Under the pieces are notes generated by a model. It did no database searches and was not told the DNA's origin. It worked only from the letters and a program-made list of their open reading frames with translations. Both the position numbers and the translations under genes were made by a program. From Aporrectodea caliginosa (lineage: Eukaryota; Annelida; Clitellata; Crassiclitellata; Lumbricidae), in assembly GCA_020284085.1 (NCBI GenBank), contig JACEVL010000517.1, positions 825,001 through 889,000 of the forward strand: DNA of 64,000 nucleotides. The letters run 5' to 3'. The first letter of the stretch is position 1. Every line of letters begins with the position of its first letter. Of the stretch, positions 7,937 to 16,393 are shown piece after piece.

Positions 7937-8290
7937 TTTTTACACAGAAAAAAAAATTTAAACTCTTTTCGTTTTTTCACACGTGCCTACACAGACCGAC
8001 AACGCACGACACTACAGAAATTAGTCCCTGTAATTACGCGTTGACTCGGCGGTGGGTTGCGTGATCTTATCGATACTGCGGGGATTTCCAATAGTTTCGA
8101 TATGAGTCATTGGCAAGAGGGCGGGGATTTCCAATAGTTTCGAGATGAGTCATTGGCAAGAGGGCGGGTGGCGAATTGGACCTAACATAGGTTCGTGCAC
8201 GGGGAGGTTGGACCTATGTTAGGTTCGTGCACGCTGATTTTGGACCTATGTTAGGTTCTTGGCCCAGCCGCTTAGTTTTGCTACTACTGC
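7937..8290. repeat. Subterminal direct repeats at right end of first element
   Basis: No gene is seen here. From 8080 to 8166 a 43-44 base unit (GGGATTTCCAATAGTTTCGA...) occurs twice in tandem. From about 8172 to 8260 a TTGGACCTATGTTAGGTTC unit with CGTGCACG spacers occurs three times, the first with the inner CCTAACATAGG inverted. Such clusters are common near Polinton ends, but the terminal inverted repeat itself cannot be confirmed. Confidence 0.65.
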
Positions 8291-8400
8291 CAGCATCGGG
8301 ATGCGAACCGCGATATTCACGCTCGCTCTCTAACACGGAGGTGCATGAGATGCAGCCTACGCTCTTACCAATGTAGTTAACTGCATGGGCCAGGTAGTGT
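8290..8400 (-). repeat. tRNA-like (pol III promoter) remnant, possible SINE head
   Basis: On the minus strand a TTGGTAAGAGCGTAGG box resembles a tRNA A box and GGTTCGCATCCCG resembles a B box, about 60 bases apart. The spacing is wider than in a normal tRNA and no cloverleaf can be drawn confidently, so this is probably a diverged SINE head or tRNA pseudogene. Confidence 0.35.
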
Positions 8401-8679
8401 GGTTACTGTGGTACTGCTATTAGATCAGACTATAGAATATTCCGGGGTCTAAATTAATGAGAGACCAGGCCTGAAATTTTACTGACTAGTTCAAGTGCAG
8501 TTTGACAGTTTAGGGAAGAGTCTGGAGTTGACATTCCTGAGTATCTAAGGCACTGACGTAGACTAATACTCAGCGATATTTGAAATCAGTCATCTAGTAC
8601 TCAATCCATCCGACCATTCACGTTCGAATAATCGAGTGAGAGAATGACTGGCTTACTTTGAATCCAGCATTTTACAATC
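8401..8679. other. Unannotated stretch
   Basis: I see no gene, RNA or clear mobile element in this AT/GC-balanced stretch between the tRNA-like remnant and the ATCC microsatellite. Confidence 0.5.
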
Positions 8680-8937
8680 CATCCATCCATCCATCCATCC
8701 ACCCATTCATCCATCCATCCATCCATCCATCCATCCATCCATCCATCCATCCATCCATCCATCCATCCATCCATCCATCCATCCATCCATCCATCCATCC
8801 ATCCATCCATCCATCCATCCATCCATCCATCCATCCACCCACCCACCCACCCACCCATCCATCCATCCATCCATCCATCCATCCATCCATCCATCCATCC
8901 ATCCATCCATCCATCCATCCATCCATCCATCCACCCA
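8680..8937. repeat. (ATCC)n microsatellite
   Basis: About 255 bases of ATCC units, with a short ACCC variant block near 8836-8857. The open frames here on both strands are repeat artefacts. Confidence 0.97.
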
Positions 8938-9654
8938 ACTCGTTTCGTATATTTTCATATCACTAAAGAACTATTTCTTTGCTTTACCCAGGATAATAAG
9001 GAGTTAAAACTCCATCTCTTCCGTTGTCGACTGCTGCAAGCATGAAACCGTGCAAGGTCAACGAAACGTGGCAAGATCTATGAGATCGCGGCAGATAACA
9101 TAACAAAGAGTGGCACCGTGAAGAACACATTGTCATTGCGTGGCATCACTGTAAACAACAAGAGAGGTTTCTCTCCTCGGATTCTTGACTATTCCAACTT
9201 TGATGATTAATTCTCTACTACAGCAAACGTACGCACGAAAGACGTCATGATAAAATCGGAGAAGGGAAAGTTTCTCAGGGTAGGGGAGGGCGGGACTAAT
9301 GCCATCAGGAGTTGAAATTTCGGACATCCTTTCATACACTATTCATACTTTTTAGACATAGTATACGAAAGAATAAATTCGACTAGATGTGTTTCTAAGT
9401 GCGGAGCCATCTTTAATTGATAATTCCATATAAACCAATTATAAATTGACAAGAATAAACTTTTCTCACTCGTTAACGACTCTTTATATATTAATTGCCT
9501 GCTTGTAAAACAAAGTTCAGGAAGATTATAAGATAGACAGGGTTCTGTGATTTAACGACTACAAAACTCGCCAGATGACTTTGTATAGATAACCTTTGTT
9601 TTCAGCAACAGCAAATCGACACAAGAGAAAATAGTCAGGTGACTGTTGTCAGAA
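8938..9654. other. Unannotated stretch
   Basis: No supported gene. A short open frame at 9133-9339 on the minus strand has no recognisable domain and no splice context. Confidence 0.5.
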
Positions 9655-9935
9655 ACTGATGATGATGATGATGATGATGACGACGACGACGACGGCTATG
9701 ATGGCAATGATGAGTAGAAGGAGGAGCAGGAGAAGGATGACAATATCCACGCCGATGATGATGATAATGATGGTGACGACAATGATGATGATGATGATGA
9801 CGAAAATGATGACGATGATGACGATGATGAGTAGAAGGAGGAGCAGGAGAAGAAGAATAACGACAATATCCATGCTGATGATGATTATAATGATGGTGAC
9901 GAAAATGTTGATGATGATGATGGTGACGACGATTG
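9655..9935. repeat. GAT/GAC triplet minisatellite with ~130-base duplication
   Basis: GAT/GAC triplets surround two copies of a GAGTAGAAGGAGGAGCAGGA segment, each followed by a CGAYAATATCCAYGC-like piece. This shows a tandem duplication of a longer unit within simple sequence. Confidence 0.9.
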
Positions 9936-9943
9936 TAATGTAA

Positions 9944-10000
9944 TGTAAATAAACATTATATAGCGTCCCTTCAACATTATACTCAGAGGCGCTCTCTGCG
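9944..10000 (-). mobile_element. LINE 3' tail remnant
   Basis: Read on the minus strand it gives AGAGCGCCTCTGAGTATAAT, then GGGACGCTATATAATG and a short ATTAC-type tail. The same motif pair recurs at 19135, 25380, 25825, 30880 and 34540 in this window. Confidence 0.5.
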
Positions 10001-10477
10001 ATAGGCTATAATAGGCCTATGAAGTTAAATGTCACTACGAACGAATACATTACATCAGTTAGCAAAACAATGCACAGTAAGCTGAGAGAGACACCAGTGT
10101 CGATTGTAATGATGATGCACAATCCTTCGTTGAACTTATTCCTGTTTGGCAGGTGAGTCCGGTTTTATATTTGAGCCACTCCCTCTACCTCTGAGCTGGT
10201 TATACACGACTGTCGTCTGCTGAGGACCCACGTGTGTGAAAGAGTCGCAACTTTACGCCGGCCTAACGGCCAAGTCCGGCCTTGGTAGGCCGAAAATGTT
10301 AGCCGTCGGAAAACGGGATGCATGAACCGGGCGCAAGCGGTGGCCTAACAAGTCCCGGCCCAGAATGGGCGTGGCCAAATTTAAATTGGCGTGGTAAAAC
10401 CCAGCGTCAATGGTTTATGCGATTATGGCTGGTCGCGCATGCGCATAAATATTTATAGACAACTCGAACATCGAGCA
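10001..10477. other. GC-rich left flank of the second Polinton
   Basis: No gene. The stretch 10250-10380 is unusually GC-rich with CCGGCCT/AGGCCGG words, similar in character to 17940-18085 beyond the right end of the Polinton. It may be the rest of the older transposon into which the Polinton inserted. Confidence 0.4.
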
Positions 10478-10485
10478 GTTGCTTT
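10478..10485 (+). repeat. Target-site duplication, left copy (GTTGCTTT)
   Basis: GTTGCTTT lies immediately outside the left terminal inverted repeat and is repeated exactly at 17548-17555. Polinton duplications are normally 6 bp; here 8 bp match. Confidence 0.85.
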
Positions 10486-10533
10486 AGTAGAGAGCTTAAA
10501 GCTTGTATCAGACCCAATTTGGGTACGAATAAA

Positions 10534-10547
10534 GGATGACGTCATCC
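10534..10547. promoter_or_regulatory. CRE/ATF-like palindrome in left TIR
   Basis: GGATGACGTCATCC is a perfect 14-base palindrome around TGACGTCA, the CREB/ATF site. The same palindrome is in the right TIR at 17486-17499. Confidence 0.5.
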
Positions 10548-11143
10548 AAACCTATTGCTGCTATCAGGACAGTTGCACCATAGTGCTGCTATCAGGACAG
10601 TTGCACCATAGTGCTGGTATCAGGACAGTCACAGCTTAGCGCTGGTATCAGGACCTCGGGCAAAACAGGCCCACATTAAATTTGGTCAAGGGTTGCGCGG
10701 GTGGGGCGCGCGTGTGCCTACCCCTCCCCTTCCAAAGTGGCAATTATTTTTGGGTGTGAGCCACTGCAGGTGCCTACATCAAATTTAGACCCCTTTGGGT
10801 GTGAGCCACAGCCGCTGCCTACATCAAATTTAGACCCCTCCATTGGCGCTACAAGGGCTTTGAATATTCCCTAAACACAAATTGAGAGGTTTTTGTAATA
10901 CACGCAATCAACATGCATATTGTTTTGGGCCTTTCACTCACATAGCCTCATAGACAATCTTAGCCATTTGCACTATAGGCCAATGCCTTTTGGAGTTTCT
11001 ACAGGCATCCAATGAGCTTGCAACTCTGTGAATTATAGAATAAGGGGCTCATTAGGGTTTGACGTCACACACACTATCGGCTCTCTTTCAATCTCTATAA
11101 TAATCTATCTTTCAAACACGAAAAGACATGAATTTAATCAATC

Positions 11144-11149
11144 TTTATT
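11144..11149 (-). terminator. Polyadenylation signal AATAAA in left TIR
   Basis: AATAAA on the minus strand lies 17 bases past the protease stop codon. The mirror copy in the right TIR serves the RING gene. Confidence 0.6.
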
Positions 11150-11165
11150 GAAGCGAAACACAACA

Positions 11166-11621
11166 TCAGTACATTAAAGTGTTACACACAAAATTATGAA
11201 CCAGATAGTCGTTAAGACCAGTGTCCAAAGTTAACATATTTGCAATGGCATTAACTGTTTTGTTTCTAGCTCTATGAATGCAATAGAATATACAATAGTG
11301 TCCACAGAATCGACTGACTACGCTTTGCAAATTTCTATCCGTATAAGTCCAACGAGCGCAATGTCTGTGTAAAAACGTTCTGAATGGCGCTTCAGGTGCC
11401 TCTCCAAACGAATCAAAGTATTCGCCGTATGTAGAATCTTCAATGTACAATACGATCCAATGTTGTCCAGGTTTGTCGTGTGGGTCGGTATTACAAACGA
11501 TTAGAGCCGGTTTGCTTTTGTCAAATGTTTTAGGTAGTCTATCGCTCGCAAACACGCCCAAGAACATTGCTCTACACTTTGCATCTTTCTGAAGTATCTT
11601 CTCAATTCTGCTGCCATTCAT
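11166..11621 (-). CDS. Adenain-like cysteine protease (PRO)
   Basis: The ATG at 11621 gives 151 residues, starting two bases after the capsid stop. A longer frame to 11627 would need TTG. Counting from that TTG: His56 in GQHWIVLY, an acidic residue in YFDSFG (D72), Gln101, and Cys108 in the FCGHYC motif. This is the His-Asp-Gln-Cys arrangement of adenovirus and Polinton maturation proteases. The enzyme would cleave capsid precursor proteins during particle assembly. It is the last gene of the minus-strand cluster, and its end lies inside the left inverted repeat, which supplies the polyadenylation signal. The length is a little shorter than adenain (about 200 residues) but typical of Polinton PRO. 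Confidence 0.88.
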   Translation of the reverse strand: MNGSRIEKILQKDAKCRAMFLGVFASDRLPKTFDKSKPALIVCNTDPHDKPGQHWIVLYIEDSTYGEYFDSFGEAPEAPFRTFLHRHCARWTYTDRNLQSVVSRFCGHYCIFYCIHRARNKTVNAIANMLTLDTGLNDYLVHNFVCNTLMY

Positions 11622-11623
11622 TT

Positions 11624-12946
11624 TCAATTCTTGTAATCGAAAAGCACGTTTCTCGAGCGATCAATTTCCAAGATATTCTCAAACTCCGCGAATGCTATGA
11701 CATTAATCGTACTCGCCAGAGCTTGAGCAAATTTCAAGTCCAAACGAATATTTCCTTGCTTGAGCAGATTGAAATGGCCACCTTCGGCCAAGTCTGCTGT
11801 TAAATCAAAGGCGTAAAGAGCATATCCTCCCGGAAAATCCTCTCTTGTTATTTGGTTGCCTTCGTCTCGCATCCACTTTCCGGTTCCCATGAACAACGAA
11901 GCATAGGCGTTTATAAACTGATTATTAGCGAAATTTAATTCCAATGGTTTCACTGATTGCTGCTGACCATCCAAGTACACTTTTAACTGAGACAGTTGCA
12001 TGTGCTTAAAGTTGAATGGATTCTTTGTATAGCTCCCGTTAAAAGCATCATTGTCAACGCATCCGATAACGAGTCTAGTGGGCAACTGGCCAGAGAAGAG
12101 ACATTCTTGAGTGGCATCGAGATTACCTCTGGGTATGGTAAAGGTTTTACAAACACCTCTTCGAATGGGGAATTTCACGTTGCCGGCTTCGAGTGCTTTT
12201 GCATGCGCCAGAAACACAGATGGACTCAGTTTAACTTTTCTAATGTACAACTTGCATTCCAAAATTCGAACTTTAAATGCAGCTCCTTGGACAGAAGACA
12301 TCAAGCAAAATGCGTCTTTATTTCGGACGAGACGTATCTTTATATTGACATCGTTAGGAAGGAAGCGATCTTGGAAGAATAGATCACTATGTATACATCC
12401 CAACATTTCAACAATGTTTCCTTCGTTGGCCAATGCGCTGCGTTTCCTGAATCCAGTATTTACACCGTTAGCATCGTGTGGATTGGCTTCTTCAAAATGA
12501 GTGGCAACATCTTTGTAATACAAAGACGACGTCAATTGTGAGCTTTTAGCTGCATCACCATAGCTTAGAAGTGTTTCCAAGTAGCTTCGATATGCATACG
12601 TATTGTTCGAGTCCGTAACAAGTGTATCGTTTAAGGTAATGTCGACTTCAGAAAACAGACTGTGTAACAGCAGGTTAACGGGGCCAACCTCGTCACCAGC
12701 ATCAATGGCATCGTTGTTTGCTTTTACAATTTGAGCTCTGACGTACAACTGTGAATTTGACAAGTCTATGTAGTCTTGTCCAGCTCCGGTGATACTAAAT
12801 TCTATTGGATTTCCTTGAGAAATAGTTGCAATGGGGTTATATTCTACAAAGGTGCCGCTCTCTATACTGGTCTGCGTTGGTGGCACGACAAAGAGATCCA
12901 ATTCACTCTTTGTGCACTCGCAAGACTGTGGATGAACGAAAGCCAT
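11624..12946 (-). CDS. Major capsid protein (double jelly-roll), Polinton type
   Basis: The 440-residue protein opens with the family-typical MAFVHPQSCECTKSELDLF and continues with QTSIESGTFVEYNPI. Strands follow around INLSNSQLYVRAQI-like text (here DLSNSQLYVRAQI), LHSLFSEVDITLND, FFQDRFLPNDVNIKIRL and GGYALYAFDLTADL. Animal genome annotations often name such proteins F54H12.2-like. It forms the capsid shell with the penton at 13353-14165. The frame is intact. It shows no close similarity to the capsid protein at 5659-6969, so the two elements are not recent copies of each other. Confidence 0.93.
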   Translation of the reverse strand: MAFVHPQSCECTKSELDLFVVPPTQTSIESGTFVEYNPIATISQGNPIEFSITGAGQDYIDLSNSQLYVRAQIVKANNDAIDAGDEVGPVNLLLHSLFSEVDITLNDTLVTDSNNTYAYRSYLETLLSYGDAAKSSQLTSSLYYKDVATHFEEANPHDANGVNTGFRKRSALANEGNIVEMLGCIHSDLFFQDRFLPNDVNIKIRLVRNKDAFCLMSSVQGAAFKVRILECKLYIRKVKLSPSVFLAHAKALEAGNVKFPIRRGVCKTFTIPRGNLDATQECLFSGQLPTRLVIGCVDNDAFNGSYTKNPFNFKHMQLSQLKVYLDGQQQSVKPLELNFANNQFINAYASLFMGTGKWMRDEGNQITREDFPGGYALYAFDLTADLAEGGHFNLLKQGNIRLDLKFAQALASTINVIAFAEFENILEIDRSRNVLFDYKN

Positions 12947-12951
12947 GGTTG

Positions 12952-13356
12952 TTAGATCTCACCGAATATGTCGTGCTTCACTCTTTTAGTAATTCTCTTA
13001 AGAGATCTTTTTCGTCTCTTCCTACCACTGCCACTCTGGTTAGTGAAATCACTAGATGATGTGAATGCTTTTATACCTTCAGGAATACGTCTTTTGCTCG
13101 ACTCTTTAAGTTCTTGTCCCTCTACGACATCATTGGCAATCTGCAAACCAGTTCTCAGAAATTGTTTTCCAAAAGCCTTAGCACCGGTTTGAATGAGTGG
13201 CCAAGCGTTTCTGAAAAGACCGCTCAGAAAACTCCCCAAACCATGTCCGCGTTGCATGCGAGCACCTTGGAACACGGACATTCCGTTACCGCTCTGATTC
13301 AAATAATAATCTTCATAGTCGAGTCTACTCGCATCGCAACAAAATTGTTTTTTCAT
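12952..13356 (-). CDS. Small basic pX-like virion protein
   Basis: The 134-residue protein has a Gly-rich centre, QGARMQRGHGLGSFLSGLFR, that matches a small protein always found between penton and capsid genes in Polintons. The C-terminus is strongly basic (GRKRRKRSLKR) and would bind DNA. The start ATG at 13356 overlaps the penton stop as ATGA, which suggests translation coupling. The role is inferred to be packing of DNA or linking the genome to the shell. The protein lacks any enzymatic motif. Confidence 0.75.
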   Translation of the reverse strand: MKKQFCCDASRLDYEDYYLNQSGNGMSVFQGARMQRGHGLGSFLSGLFRNAWPLIQTGAKAFGKQFLRTGLQIANDVVEGQELKESSKRRIPEGIKAFTSSSDFTNQSGSGRKRRKRSLKRITKRVKHDIFGEI

Positions 13357-14165
13357 TGTAGATGATATGGTATTTTGCAGCGTCTGAAATGTAGTGTCAC
13401 AATCACCTTCCCGTATTCAAATGGAATTGGATTGCCCGTGTCGCTTCTTATATCAATTTCTAAAGAATCGAAAGTTTTAAGCTGCAGTGGGACATATAAA
13501 GGTTTTTCGTATATCGTATTCACCGTCTGGCCACCTTTTTCAGCTACGCGAACGATGCGAAGTAACGGAGCTTTTGTATCACCGACGGAAACGTGCTCTA
13601 AGATGTTGCAATAGACGTACATGGACGAAAACCCACGATTGATGTCGCAAGCGTTTGTGCCTTTCCAATCCCAATTGCTGTCATCCTCGTTTTCAACGGG
13701 GTTCTGACGTCCGCCGATACCCAACATAGAGCATAATGTTGGAGAGAAATTTACACGTGACATTGCTGATAAATCTCCATTGAGACGCTTCGTTATAGGG
13801 TTGTACGTGAACCTTGGATAGGATTCATATTTACCTCCACAGGCTGCTTCTTTTATAAGGTCATTTATAGAATCTACTAGAACAGAGGGGGTTTCGTAAT
13901 ATCCAGGCGATAGACGCAGTGTCCTAGTCATAGAACTTCGTGGTTTATCATCGACACTTTTGCCCATTTGTAAATAAGTGAATCTACCTTCCATTCGTTC
14001 TAAATTAGACCAGCTATGTTGATATTGAATTTCCACCAAACCAACTTCCCATTCACCAGTCAACGATATTGCATTCGCTAATCTCGTCGTATAATGTGTA
14101 AGAGTGTTATTGGGATAGTAAAGCATAGAGCTGTTACTAGGCAACGTAAGGTAAAAATGCGCCAT
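13353..14165 (-). CDS. Minor capsid (penton) protein
   Basis: The 270-residue protein starts MAHFYLTLPSNSS, with NTLTHYTTRLANAI and EWEVGLVEIQYQHSW next, then GYYETPSVLVDSIN. It ends in the typical PLQLKTFDSLEIDIRSDTG and IVTLHFRR strands. This is the standard single jelly-roll penton of Polintons. It forms capsid vertices. The frame is intact and its last bases overlap the pX-like gene. The gap to the integrase gene upstream is about 65 bases. Confidence 0.92.
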   Translation of the reverse strand: MAHFYLTLPSNSSMLYYPNNTLTHYTTRLANAISLTGEWEVGLVEIQYQHSWSNLERMEGRFTYLQMGKSVDDKPRSSMTRTLRLSPGYYETPSVLVDSINDLIKEAACGGKYESYPRFTYNPITKRLNGDLSAMSRVNFSPTLCSMLGIGGRQNPVENEDDSNWDWKGTNACDINRGFSSMYVYCNILEHVSVGDTKAPLLRIVRVAEKGGQTVNTIYEKPLYVPLQLKTFDSLEIDIRSDTGNPIPFEYGKVIVTLHFRRCKIPYHLQ

Positions 14166-14230
14166 TCTATAGCTTGAGAGAAACGACCCTATATACGCGA
14201 TATACTTTACGAAACTGAACTCGTGAACGA

Positions 14231-15265
14231 CTACAGATCGAATATATCAGATGTCCATGAGTTGAAATTGTTGTCGTAACCCTTCCACTTTACGAAATAT
14301 TCGGTTTTGCCGGCGCGCTTGCGACTCTTTAAAACTTTTTCTATTTTGTAAACGTCGTCTTTTTTCAAAATCTGTTGCAGCTCGGGTTCATAGAATTTAC
14401 CCTTTAACGTCTCACCGTTAAGATCACGCAGTTCATATGTTATGGGATCGGTTGGTATTCGACCAATGATTACGAAAATTTCTTCGGACCAGCTCGGTAA
14501 GTATCCCTTCTTGAATGCAATTCTAGCTTTACAAATTCGTACCTTATCACCCACACTATATCTCCACTTTGCGGGTCGTTTCTTTTCACCGTACAAGCGC
14601 GTTCTTATAAGGGCTTCATTTTCCATAGACACCAGAGTGGGCGCCGTGCCTATGCTACGGTGATAAGTGTTGTTGTATGAAAGTAGCAAGTCTTGTAAAA
14701 CGCTGACATATCGATACGTATTCGTGTGAGTAAAATATTTCCACATTTTCGTTTTAAGCGTTCGATTAAATCTTTCAACTACCGAAGCCTTTACATCGTC
14801 ATTTTCACTCGTGTAAAAGCGAATGGCCTTATCGCGCAGCATGGATTGAAAATTTCTATTGAGAAACTCTGTTCCTTTATCTGTCTGTAAATGTGCAGGG
14901 TGTCTATCTACAACAAACGACTTAAAGGCATCCGTCAACTCTGTACCACCCTTTGTTTTCAACGGAATCGCCCAAGCGTATTTGGAAAAAACATCTATAC
15001 AGGTTAATATATATTTATTGCCATCATTATGTTTTGACAATGCAGAAAGATCTACAAGATCAGCCTGCCACAAGTCGTCTATACCAACGGTAAAAGTTCT
15101 TCGTCGTCTAAAATTTAACCTTACAGGTTTATGCAATGTGTAAGCGTCTTGCTCGCGCAACCAAGTTTTAATATCCTTATTTTTAAATTGTCCGTTAACG
15201 TGTCTTTGAAAAGTCGACACTCCGCCGAAACTGCCAGCTTGTTTAGGATCGAAATACGATTCCAT
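14231..15265 (-). CDS. Retroviral-type integrase with chromodomain
   Basis: I place the start at the ATG at 15265, which overlaps the stop of the upstream gene as TGATG; the frame upstream to 15280 needs GTG. In numbering from 15280 the catalytic residues are D74 (WQADLVDL), D134 (QTDKGTEF) and E169 (SVVERFNR), giving a DD35E-like spacing. Residues 310-349 form a chromodomain (YKIEKVLKSR...YFVKWKGYD), which could steer insertion to marked chromatin. The enzyme joins element ends to host DNA. All catalytic residues are present, so it may be active. The N-terminal FDPKQAGSFGG stretch is typical of Polinton integrases. Confidence 0.95.
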   Translation of the reverse strand: MESYFDPKQAGSFGGVSTFQRHVNGQFKNKDIKTWLREQDAYTLHKPVRLNFRRRRTFTVGIDDLWQADLVDLSALSKHNDGNKYILTCIDVFSKYAWAIPLKTKGGTELTDAFKSFVVDRHPAHLQTDKGTEFLNRNFQSMLRDKAIRFYTSENDDVKASVVERFNRTLKTKMWKYFTHTNTYRYVSVLQDLLLSYNNTYHRSIGTAPTLVSMENEALIRTRLYGEKKRPAKWRYSVGDKVRICKARIAFKKGYLPSWSEEIFVIIGRIPTDPITYELRDLNGETLKGKFYEPELQQILKKDDVYKIEKVLKSRKRAGKTEYFVKWKGYDNNFNSWTSDIFDL

Positions 15266-15927
15266 CAGTACTGTATCCACTTTGGTAGACTTTCTAGCCT
15301 TTCGCGTTTGCGACTCGGTGTAACTGGTGGAGTTTCTTCTGTGGAAGCATTAATATATGCCCAACGATCTTGGTTACCGATTAGTTCGTGAGGAATATTT
15401 GAGTCTTTCAAAGCGTCGGCGAGCTGTCTCCAACCGGTTGGAAGCGAAGACGTCGTTCTTTTTCGGAGCAGATCATTGACCAAGTCAACGGCATGCGTCT
15501 TTGGAATAGTCGCATTCTTCAAAACGAGTTCTCCCTTTGAGTTCCAACGAATATCAGGATTGACATTCATGTGAGTTAACAACCTAGAAGCCAGACTTTT
15601 CCATTTCTTTGGAACCGATTCCAACACTTCGTGTTCTATAAGTCTCGAATAGTCGACTGATGGTGGTTTAGCACCCTGGGCGGTGGCGGCGGCGGCGGCG
15701 GCGGCCTCTCCCGATTCGAACTTGGTTATAACGTTAGGTTTATCCAGATTCAAATAGCGACTTAAACTGTTCGAGTACAATTTTGCTTTATCATCGTCTG
15801 CAATGTTCCGATGAAGTATCTCGTACATTTCTCCGTCTAATTTCGATAGAGTTTTATCTAGCATAGTTTCCTTCCATTTCTCAATTTGTCGCGGTTCGAC
15901 TAAAACCATCTTTTTCGTGTGCTCCAT
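15265..15927 (-). CDS. Conserved Polinton protein of unknown function
   Basis: The 220-residue protein begins near KMVLVEPRQIEKWK, then LSKLDGEMYEIL, DDDKAKLYSNSLSRYL and a low-complexity Ala run. A second conserved block follows: VPKKWKSLASRLL, IRWNSKGELVLKNATI and HAVDLVNDLLRKR. These words recur in uncharacterised proteins next to Polinton integrases in many animals. No catalytic motif is visible. The Ala run comes from a GCC/GCG triplet expansion. The gene overlaps the integrase by TGATG and follows the core-like gene by one base, so these three are probably translated from one message. Confidence 0.7.
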   Translation of the reverse strand: MEHTKKMVLVEPRQIEKWKETMLDKTLSKLDGEMYEILHRNIADDDKAKLYSNSLSRYLNLDKPNVITKFESGEAAAAAAATAQGAKPPSVDYSRLIEHEVLESVPKKWKSLASRLLTHMNVNPDIRWNSKGELVLKNATIPKTHAVDLVNDLLRKRTTSSLPTGWRQLADALKDSNIPHELIGNQDRWAYINASTEETPPVTPSRKRERLESLPKWIQY

Positions 15928-15928
15928 A

Positions 15929-16297
15929 CTATATTTTGTTGCTTAGCAGCGTACCGAGGAAGGAAAGCACGGGTGTTAGCAGCGCACCTAAGAAACCACC
16001 AGATTGTACGATTCGTCTCTTAATCTTCTGACGAGTTTTCTTAGAAGTTAATTTTCTGAGCTTCTGTTTGAATCGACTCAGTCTAGTCTTCTGAGCTTCC
16101 TTCAACGGAACATTCCCTTTTAAAACGTTGAGCGCGCATTCGCAAAGACAACACAAGAGAGTCTGTTTGCAGTTCTTCATAATCTTTTTCCGCATTTTTG
16201 GTGAAGCTTCTTTAAGCAGCTTCAACTCTAGAAAATTCGATTTATATAAGCAGAATGAGAAATACAAACTAAAGGTTGAGCTCTTCCGCTCAGTCAT
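15929..16297 (-). CDS. Basic core-like protein with hydrophobic tail
   Basis: The 122-residue protein is the first gene of the minus-strand cluster. After about 30 residues comes the conserved LKEASPKMRKKIMKNCKQ and CECALNVLKGNVPL, then a very basic region (KQKLRKLTSKKTRQKIKRR), a GGFLGALL turn and a hydrophobic C-terminus. This sequence recurs in Polintons across animals and resembles adenovirus core or mu-type peptides in charge and layout. It probably binds the element's DNA in the particle. The stop is followed after one base by the next ATG. Confidence 0.75.
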   Translation of the reverse strand: MTERKSSTFSLYFSFCLYKSNFLELKLLKEASPKMRKKIMKNCKQTLLCCLCECALNVLKGNVPLKEAQKTRLSRFKQKLRKLTSKKTRQKIKRRIVQSGGFLGALLTPVLSFLGTLLSNKI

Positions 16298-16393
16298 ATC
16301 AGTATAAGACTTATAACCGTTGATGCATTTAAATGTGAAATTTCAGAAGCCGGTGGTCATTATACGTGGAGTGGTCAACGTCGTTACACGAAA

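Larger units (their letters stand above)
1..8290. mobile_element. Polinton/adintovirus-like integrated element, right-hand part
   Basis: The block holds an integrase, PLA2-like protein, FtsK/A32-type packaging ATPase, penton, major capsid protein and an N-terminal polymerase-type gene. This is the hallmark set of Polintons (Mavericks) and adintoviruses. Genes from 818 to 6969 all read on the plus strand with very short AT-rich gaps, while the flanking genes read on the minus strand. The left end lies outside the window. The right end is not resolved; it is placed after a cluster of subterminal repeats near 8265 because no terminal inverted repeat can be matched without the other end. One gene is frameshifted and the polymerase is truncated, so this copy looks degenerate. 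No adenain-type protease is visible in this part. Confidence 0.85.
10486..11178 (+). repeat. Left terminal inverted repeat of compact Polinton
   Basis: It matches the complement of 16848-17547 with only scattered mismatches. It contains four ~26-base GCTATCAGGACAGTTGCACC-type units at about 10556-10660, two GGTGTGAGCCAC...CCTACATCAAATTTAGACCC units at about 10745-10840, a GGATGACGTCATCC palindrome at 10534-10547 and a second TGACGTCA near 11061. The inner edge covers the last codons of the protease gene. Confidence 0.95.

Noticed and set aside
8601..8966. Open frames encoding Met-Asp-Gly-Trp or His-Pro-Ser-Ile repeats, here and at 27208-28219 and 34767-35396
   Set aside because: They are translations of GGAT/ATCC microsatellites in all frames on both strands, with no start or splice context.
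12111..12500. Plus-strand 129-codon frame inside the capsid gene
   Set aside because: Shadow of the intact major capsid frame on the other strand.
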